DNA from: Sva-07 sp031426215
GTDB taxonomy: Bacteria > Actinomycetota > Acidimicrobiia > Acidimicrobiales > Ilumatobacteraceae
Direction of reading: 5' to 3'
DNA length: 64,000 nucleotides
NCBI GenBank assembly: GCA_031426215.1
Contig: JANPKU010000033.1
Span: forward strand, 62,001-126,000
Shown here: positions 57,703-64,000 of the stretch, piece after piece
Layout of the letters: each line of letters opens with the position of its first letter
Position numbering within the stretch: position 1 is the first letter of the stretch
Translations under genes and position numbers: made by a program
Notes under the pieces: generated by a model
Seen by the model: only the letters and a program-made list of their open reading frames with translations
Databases searched by the model: none
Told to the model about the DNA's origin: nothing

Positions 57703-57708
57703 AACCTA
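57703..57708 (-). promoter_or_regulatory. -10 box TAGGTT, leaderless-type, MoxR gene
   Basis: TAGGTT on the minus strand ends 6 bases before ATG 57696. Confidence 0.55.
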
Positions 57709-57756
57709 CCCCGACAGGAGCGACGGTGAGCATGCGAGCTCGCCACTCGCCGGGCG

Positions 57757-57762
57757 TACGCT
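57757..57762 (+). promoter_or_regulatory. -10 box TACGCT, leaderless-type, GH2-like gene
   Basis: TACGCT ends 6 bases before ATG 57769. Confidence 0.55.
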
Positions 57763-57768
57763 CGACCA

Positions 57769-59895
57769 ATGCAATTGTCCGGGGCCTGGTTGGCGGCCGA
57801 GGCCGACGACGATGTCAGGCGCAACGGTATCGGCCTCGACACCGACGACTCTGGTTGGTCGTCCGTCGCCGTCCCGGGCCACTGGCAGGACTCACCCGAT
57901 TTCGCCACCAGCGAGGGTCCGCTGATGTACCGCCACGGGTTCACCGCCTCGCCACCGGCCGAGGGGCGGCGGCGATGGATCACGCTCGACGGCATCTTCT
58001 ATCAAGCTGACGTCTGGCTCGACGGCGCCTACCTCGGCGATCCCGAAGGATATTTCTTCGGCCACACCTTCGACATCACCGCGCTGTCGCGCTTCGGCGA
58101 CCAGCACGTCCTCGCCGTCGAGGTCACCTGCGCTCCTCAGTCGGGCACCGCCGGACGACGCAACATCACCGGCGTGTTCCAGGCGCCCACCGGCATCGGA
58201 TCGAACCGCAATCCCGGTGGTCTCTGGCGTCCGGTGTCGCTCTACGACACCGGACCCGTACAGATCGATCGCCTCCGGGTCCTGTGCCGTGATGCCGATG
58301 CTCGACGAGCCCACCTCCGCATTGCGACGCGTCTCGACAGCGACCGACTGACGGCAGTGACGATGCGCACGTACCTCGACGGTGACCAGGTCGACGAGCA
58401 GCACCAGTCGATCGCGGCGGGTCACAACGACTTCGAATGGACGATCGACATCACCGATCCCCAGCTCTGGTGGCCGAAGGCCCTCGGTCACCAGCCGCTG
58501 ATCGACGTCGACGTCGAGGTCATCGTCGACGGCGAGGTGAGCGACCGTCGTCAGCGACGTACCGGACTTCGTCAGATCGTGTGGGACGACTGGGTGTGTT
58601 CGGTGAACGGCGAACGAATTTTCCTCAAGGGAGCAAACCTGCTTCCGACCATGGCGGGTCCGGCCAACGCAACTGTCGAGATGATCCGAGCCGATCTCCG
58701 TGCTGCAGTCGACCTCGGACTCGACGCGCTCCGAGTGCACGGACACATTGCGGACCGGGCCCTGTACGACGCAGCCGACGAAGCGGGAATCCTCCTCCTG
58801 CAGGACTTCCCACTGCAGCTGGGTCACTCCCGCTCGGTGCGACACCAAGCGGTCGAGCAGGCTCGAGCCGCGGTCGACTCGATCGGTCATCATCCGTCGA
58901 TCGCGATGTGGACGGCGCACGACGACCCGTCCGCAACCGACGCCGGTGTCACCACGCCGGGATGGCGTGGACGCGCCAGAGCGCTGGCCGCCGAGCAGCT
59001 GCCGTCGTGGAACAAGTCGATACTCGATCGCTGGGTGAAGCGGGCATTCGAGCGGGCCGACTCGAGCCGGCGGGTCGTTGCTCACTCGGGTGTCGTGCCC
59101 CACCTCCCCCAACTCGACGGCACCGACAGCCACCTGTGGTTCGGGTGGCGTCACGGTGAAGCAGAGGACCTCGCTGACTTCGCTGCGCGACTGCCGAGAA
59201 TGGTGCGCTTCGTCAGCGAGTTCGGCTCGGATTCACCACCCGTCAGCGCACCGTTCATCGACGAGCAGCTCGACTCGTACGAGTGGCCGAGCCTCGACTG
59301 GGACCGAGTCCAGGTCGAGACGGGCTACCAGCGGGCGGTCACCGAGCGGAGCTTCCCACCCACCGAGTTCGACAGTTTCGACGAGTGGCGCGACACGTTG
59401 CAGTACTACCAAGCCCACGTGTTGAAGGTGCAGATCGAAACGCTTCGGCGGCTCAAATATCGTCCGACCGGAGGTTTCTGCTTCTCGTCGCTCAACGACT
59501 CGGCCCCGGCGATCTCGTCGAGCGTCCTCGATCACGAGCGACGCCCCAAGGTCGCATTCGCTGCCGTTGTTGCCGCGTGTGCGCCGGTGCTGGTGGTGGC
59601 CGATCCGCTGCCCGACGAGTTGCAGCCCGGCGAGCGGTTCGACGTCGACGTGCACGTGGTGAGCGACCTGCGCGTGGCGCTCGACTTCGCCGTCGTCGAC
59701 GCAGTGGCTTCGTGGGGTGGAGGTGAACAGCGCTGGCGATTCGGCGGCCCGATCCCGGCCGACGAGGTGGTCAAGGTGGGCCGGATTCGCCTCGACACCC
59801 CTGACGCCATCGGCACGATCACGCTCGACCTGACACTCACTAGCGCCAACATCACCAACACCAACCGCTACACCAGCACCATCGCAGCGCCGTAG
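57769..59895 (+). CDS. Glycoside hydrolase family 2-like protein, acid/base motif altered
   Basis: A 708-residue protein with GH2 architecture: sugar-binding jelly-roll (about 1-170, WSSVAVPGHWQDSP and GIFYQADVWLDGAYLG), an Ig-like domain (about 175-280) and a TIM barrel from about 285 (FLKGANLLPT, DLGLDALRVHGHIADRALYDAADEAGILLLQDFP in two stretches). The acid/base motif, normally NE after a Trp, reads MWTAHDDPS (His384-Asp-Asp386) here. The nucleophile Glu seems kept in RFVSEFGSD (Glu484). No signal peptide is seen. Beta-mannosidase-like ancestry is likely, but activity is uncertain. ATG 57769 is leaderless type and divergent from MoxR. Confidence 0.78.
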   Translation: MQLSGAWLAAEADDDVRRNGIGLDTDDSGWSSVAVPGHWQDSPDFATSEGPLMYRHGFTASPPAEGRRRWITLDGIFYQADVWLDGAYLGDPEGYFFGHTFDITALSRFGDQHVLAVEVTCAPQSGTAGRRNITGVFQAPTGIGSNRNPGGLWRPVSLYDTGPVQIDRLRVLCRDADARRAHLRIATRLDSDRLTAVTMRTYLDGDQVDEQHQSIAAGHNDFEWTIDITDPQLWWPKALGHQPLIDVDVEVIVDGEVSDRRQRRTGLRQIVWDDWVCSVNGERIFLKGANLLPTMAGPANATVEMIRADLRAAVDLGLDALRVHGHIADRALYDAADEAGILLLQDFPLQLGHSRSVRHQAVEQARAAVDSIGHHPSIAMWTAHDDPSATDAGVTTPGWRGRARALAAEQLPSWNKSILDRWVKRAFERADSSRRVVAHSGVVPHLPQLDGTDSHLWFGWRHGEAEDLADFAARLPRMVRFVSEFGSDSPPVSAPFIDEQLDSYEWPSLDWDRVQVETGYQRAVTERSFPPTEFDSFDEWRDTLQYYQAHVLKVQIETLRRLKYRPTGGFCFSSLNDSAPAISSSVLDHERRPKVAFAAVVAACAPVLVVADPLPDELQPGERFDVDVHVVSDLRVALDFAVVDAVASWGGGEQRWRFGGPIPADEVVKVGRIRLDTPDAIGTITLDLTLTSANITNTNRYTSTIAAP

Positions 59896-59912
59896 CCCCC
59901 ATCCCACCCCGA

Positions 59913-59954
59913 GCGATGAGCGAAAAGCCGCCATCCGGGCGCTTCGCTCATCGC
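59913..59954. repeat. 42-bp palindromic repeat, family D copy 3
   Basis: Arms GCGATGAGC and GCTCATCGC, 24 bases apart, with inner GCCGCCATC and GGGCGCTTC. It matches 26198-26239 and 26259-26300 in length and pattern. It lies in the 201-base convergent gap after the GH2-like gene, in which I see nothing else except the sdhB hairpin. Confidence 0.8.
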
Positions 59955-60070
59955 AACAAAATGGAACCCGTCGCGAAGCTCAAGGCAGAGGAGCGAACCG
60001 TGCGAGAAGCCAGCGAACGGGTGGCACGGGTATCGATGGGACCGGCCGCCAGGCCGCACGCCCATCGGTA

Positions 60071-60103
60071 CCGGTGACAGGCCCCGTGAGCGGGAGTCAC
60101 CGG
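60071..60103 (-). terminator. Hairpin over the sdhB stop codon
   Basis: Arms CCGGTGAC (60071-60078) and GTCACCGG (60096-60103) with a GC-rich loop. The sdhB stop codon (60097-60099) lies inside one arm. A transcript-end hairpin without T tract is plausible. Confidence 0.45.
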
Positions 60104-60863
60104 GCGAGCGAGCGACGATTTTTGAACTTCGACTTGAGGTAGTCGACGTTCATCGTGGCGATGTTGTCGATCGAGATCTCCTTGGGGCACGCCGCCTGGC
60201 ATTCGCCGTGGTTGGTGCACGATCCGAAGTACTCGTCCATCTTCTCCACCATTGCCTCGGCGCGTTTGTACCGCTCGGCCTGCCCCTGCGGCAGCAAATT
60301 GAGGTGGGCGAGTTTGGCGGAGGTGAACAGGCTGGCTGCGCCGTTGGGGCATGCCGCCACGCAGGCGCCGCAACCGATGCATGCCGCCGCGTCCATCGCC
60401 GCGTCGGACACCGGCTTCGGGATGGGGATCAGGTTGGCGTCGGGGGCACCGCCGGTCGGGGCGGTGATGTAGCCACCGACCTCGATGATCCGGTCGAACG
60501 CCGAGCGGTCGACCATGAGGTCCTTGACGATCGGGAACGCCGCAGCGCGCCACGGCTCGACCACGATCTCGTCGCCGCTGTGGAACACCCGCATGTGGAT
60601 CTGGCAGGTTGCGGTGCCTCGCTGGGGGCCGTGGGCGACACCGTCGATCATCAGCGAACACGTTCCGCAGATGCCTTCGCGACAGTCGTGGTCGAAGACG
60701 ATGGCCTCTTTGCCCTCGCCGATCAGACGCTCGTTGAGGATGTCGAGCAGTTCGAGGAACGACGCTTCGTCGCTGATCTCGGGGATCTGGTGCGACTCGA
60801 ATCGTCCTTGTGCCTCGGGGCCGTCCTGGCGCCAGATCTTGAGGGTGAGGTTGGTGAGGGTGG

Positions 60864-60867
<4 letters not shown>
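60097..60867 (-). CDS. sdhB: Succinate dehydrogenase iron-sulfur subunit
   Basis: A 256-residue electron-transfer subunit of complex II. The 2Fe-2S site is CREGICGTCSLMIDG (about residues 62-76) plus a later Cys in GTATCQIHM. The C-terminal ferredoxin-like domain has CIGCGACVAACPNG and CTNHGECQAACPKEI for the 4Fe-4S and 3Fe-4S/4Fe-4S clusters. The GTG 60867 start overlaps the sdhA stop (GTGA), giving VTTLTNLTLKIWRQ; the upstream open frame lies inside sdhA. Confidence 0.94.
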
Positions 60868-62782
<1,915 letters not shown>

Positions 62783-62786
<4 letters not shown>

Positions 62787-63598
62787 TCTGCTGCCTCCTC
62801 TTGGGTGACGGTCACGGCGTCGGCGTCGAACTCGACGATGCCGGCCAGCACGGCGATCGGGAACGACACGTTGCCGACCACGACGGCCGTGGCGATGCCG
62901 GTCGCCAGATAGCGGCGCCAGTCGTTGAATCGGGGGTTGCTCCAGCCCATCGACTGGAACAGCGACCACGTGCCGTGGAACAGGTGGATGCCCAGTGCGA
63001 TGTTCGCCACGACGTACAGGATCGCGACGGGGATCCGAGACAGCGATGCGTCGATGTTGCGGTACACGGCACCCTTCACGAAGTCGGGATTCGCCCAACC
63101 CCAGGTGAGGTCGGCGAGGTGCCATGCAATGAACAGCACCACGATGATGCCCGTCCAGCGCATCGTGCGGCTCGCAAAGTTGGCGACCTGGTAGTCGCGG
63201 GCGGACTGGTACTTCACCGGGCGGGCATGACGGTTCAGGATCGTGAGCGTGTAGGCCGCATGGATGTGCAGCACCAACGCTGCGATGAGGCCGAGGCGGA
63301 GGATCCACAGGAACACGCCGTGCGGAAGGATCGGCACCAGCAACTCGCGGAGGAACTCACCGTAGACATCGATGTCGTAGACCTGCTCGCCGTTCTCGGT
63401 GATGATGCCGAGATACATCTTCAAGTTGCCGACCATGTGCCCGACGACGAACAAGATGCCGACGATGCCGGTGATCGCCATCACGTACTTCTTGCCGACA
63501 GCGGTCGAGTAGAAGTCGATCAGGAACGGCTTCTTCTTCTTCGACGGCGGCTTGACTGCGGTACCCGACACCGGGCCGCGGTTCAACGTTTGTGCCAT
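62783..63598 (-). CDS. sdhC: Succinate dehydrogenase cytochrome b subunit (b558 type)
   Basis: A 271-residue membrane anchor with five helices of the fused b558 type that replaces SdhC plus SdhD. Heme-ligand histidines occur within helices, for example VVGHMVGNLKMYLG (about 52-65), LHIHAAYTL and FIAWHLADLTW, and GIHLFHGTWSLFQSMG. It passes electrons to menaquinone, which in Gram-positive bacteria can need the proton gradient. The first 25 residues are basic and cytoplasmic. ATG 63598 is leaderless type (TAGCTT, 7 bases). It is the first gene of the sdhCAB operon. Confidence 0.92.
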
Positions 63599-63605
63599 TC
63601 AGTCG

Positions 63606-63611
63606 AAGCTA
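63606..63611 (-). promoter_or_regulatory. -10 box TAGCTT, leaderless-type, sdh operon
   Basis: TAGCTT on the minus strand ends 7 bases before ATG 63598. Confidence 0.55.
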
Positions 63612-63703
63612 CTCGCCGCCCGTGGCCGCCGACCCAATTGTCCTGCAGGTTGGTCGATGTCGCTCCTGGCACAGCAGCGTGTGGAATCCGTTCGGTTGGG
63701 ATC

Positions 63704-63709
63704 TAGCCT
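63704..63709 (+). promoter_or_regulatory. -10 box TAGCCT for the pyrophosphatase gene
   Basis: TAGCCT in the 194-base divergent gap would give a leader of about 75-80 bases, ending with AGGAGG at 63777-63782 ten bases before the GTG start. Nothing else is seen in the gap. Confidence 0.4.
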
Positions 63710-63792
63710 GCGCCGCCGACCATCGTGGCCCGGTCACTCGGAACGTTCCGAGCAGGATCACTCTCGTACCGCCCTCAGGAGGCAAGAAGCCC

Positions 63793-64000
63793 GTGGACGT
63801 CGTTCCCTATCTCGCAGCAATATCGGCGCTCGCCGCACTCGCTCTCGCGTTCTACTACTACAAGTTCGTCGAGAAGGCGTCGCCAGGCAATGAGCGCATG
63901 GTCTTCTTGATGAACGAGATCCAAACCGGCGCCAAGGCATTTCTGAAGAAGGAGTACCAGTGGGTCTCGGTCTTCGTCGTCGCGATGATGGTGCTCCTCG
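63793..64000 (+). CDS. hppA: Membrane-bound proton-translocating pyrophosphatase, N-terminal part
   Basis: The gene runs off the window end, so only 69 codons are seen. GTG 63793 has AGGAGG ten bases upstream. The first helix (about 3-22) ends AFYYYKFVEK, then MVFLMNEIQTGAKAFLKKEYQ (split, about 36-57) and the start of helix 2. The segment IQTGAKAFLKKEYQ is typical of membrane pyrophosphatases, which couple PPi hydrolysis to proton or sodium export. Whether it is the K+-dependent type cannot be decided from this part. Divergent from sdhC. Confidence 0.85.
   Translation, partial: MDVVPYLAAISALAALALAFYYYKFVEKASPGNERMVFLMNEIQTGAKAFLKKEYQWVSVFVVAMMVLL

Overview
The window is high-GC, densely packed bacterial chromosome with almost no long gaps: no stretch above about 300 bases lacks a gene. 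The gene set points to an actinobacterium, most plausibly of class Acidimicrobiia (Ilumatobacter-like). Two WhiB proteins, a SenX3/RegX3-type phosphate two-component system, an IdeR/MntR-type regulator, an actinobacterial HelD, a class E-like sortase, a DUF2342 protein, a three-gene sdhCAB operon and a small protein starting PLPPHERSWRHPSELG all fit. The taxonomic call is inference from protein content. I saw no rRNA, tRNA, CRISPR array, insertion sequence or phage gene.

Layout. 1-2641: end of a drug-type MFS exporter, a crotonase-fold protein, a small membrane protein and an autoregulated TetR gene. 2646-4184: a carotenoid oxygenase gene bracketed by two identical 65-bp palindromic repeats. 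4192-15839: nucleic-acid enzymes (Lhr helicase, ABC-F ATPase, SF2 helicase, HelD) plus a DtxR-family metal regulator with a coupled lipoprotein. 15900-21750: a tightly overlapping operon hemE-hemH-hemY-sortase-lnt. 21725-26167: dtd, an aldose epimerase-like gene and an uncharacterised three-gene operon (GT4 glycosyltransferase, methyltransferase, toroid cyclase-like protein) whose promoter carries the same palindrome as the TetR promoter. 26346-34570: lipid and acyl-CoA genes, MFS, nitroreductase, sugar dehydrogenase, a large lipoprotein and a RIO kinase. 34782-40889: RNB ribonuclease, moaE-small membrane protein-mreB, an epimerase and a DUF2342 protein. 40810-51056: MFS exporter, then a complete phosphate block on the minus strand (ppk, pstS-pstC-pstA-pstB-phoU, sensor kinase, response regulator) with a PHO-box-like repeat before pstS. 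51097-52547: a small unknown protein, WhiB, TatA, WhiB2-like. 52709-59895: VWA protein and MoxR ATPase, separated by a class III cyclase and a GH1-like protein and followed by a GH2-like protein. Both glycosidase-like proteins lack expected catalytic residues. 60097-63598: sdhCAB. 63793-end: start of a membrane pyrophosphatase gene.

Two window-wide patterns stand out. First, many genes have a TANNNT box ending exactly 6-7 bases before the start codon and no Shine-Dalgarno sequence, as expected for leaderless mRNAs. This rule chooses many of the starts given here and places an ATC codon as the apparent start of lhr. Second, intergenic gaps hold at least five distinct families of long near-perfect palindromes; within a family, total length is usually fixed (58, 53 or 42 bp). 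They resemble REP-type or bidirectional-terminator elements but have no T tracts.

Functionally the window joins heme synthesis and envelope protein maturation (sortase, Lnt, TatA, several lipoproteins), phosphate and polyphosphate homeostasis, respiration (SDH) and transcription/RNA maintenance (HelD, Lhr, RNB, RIO).
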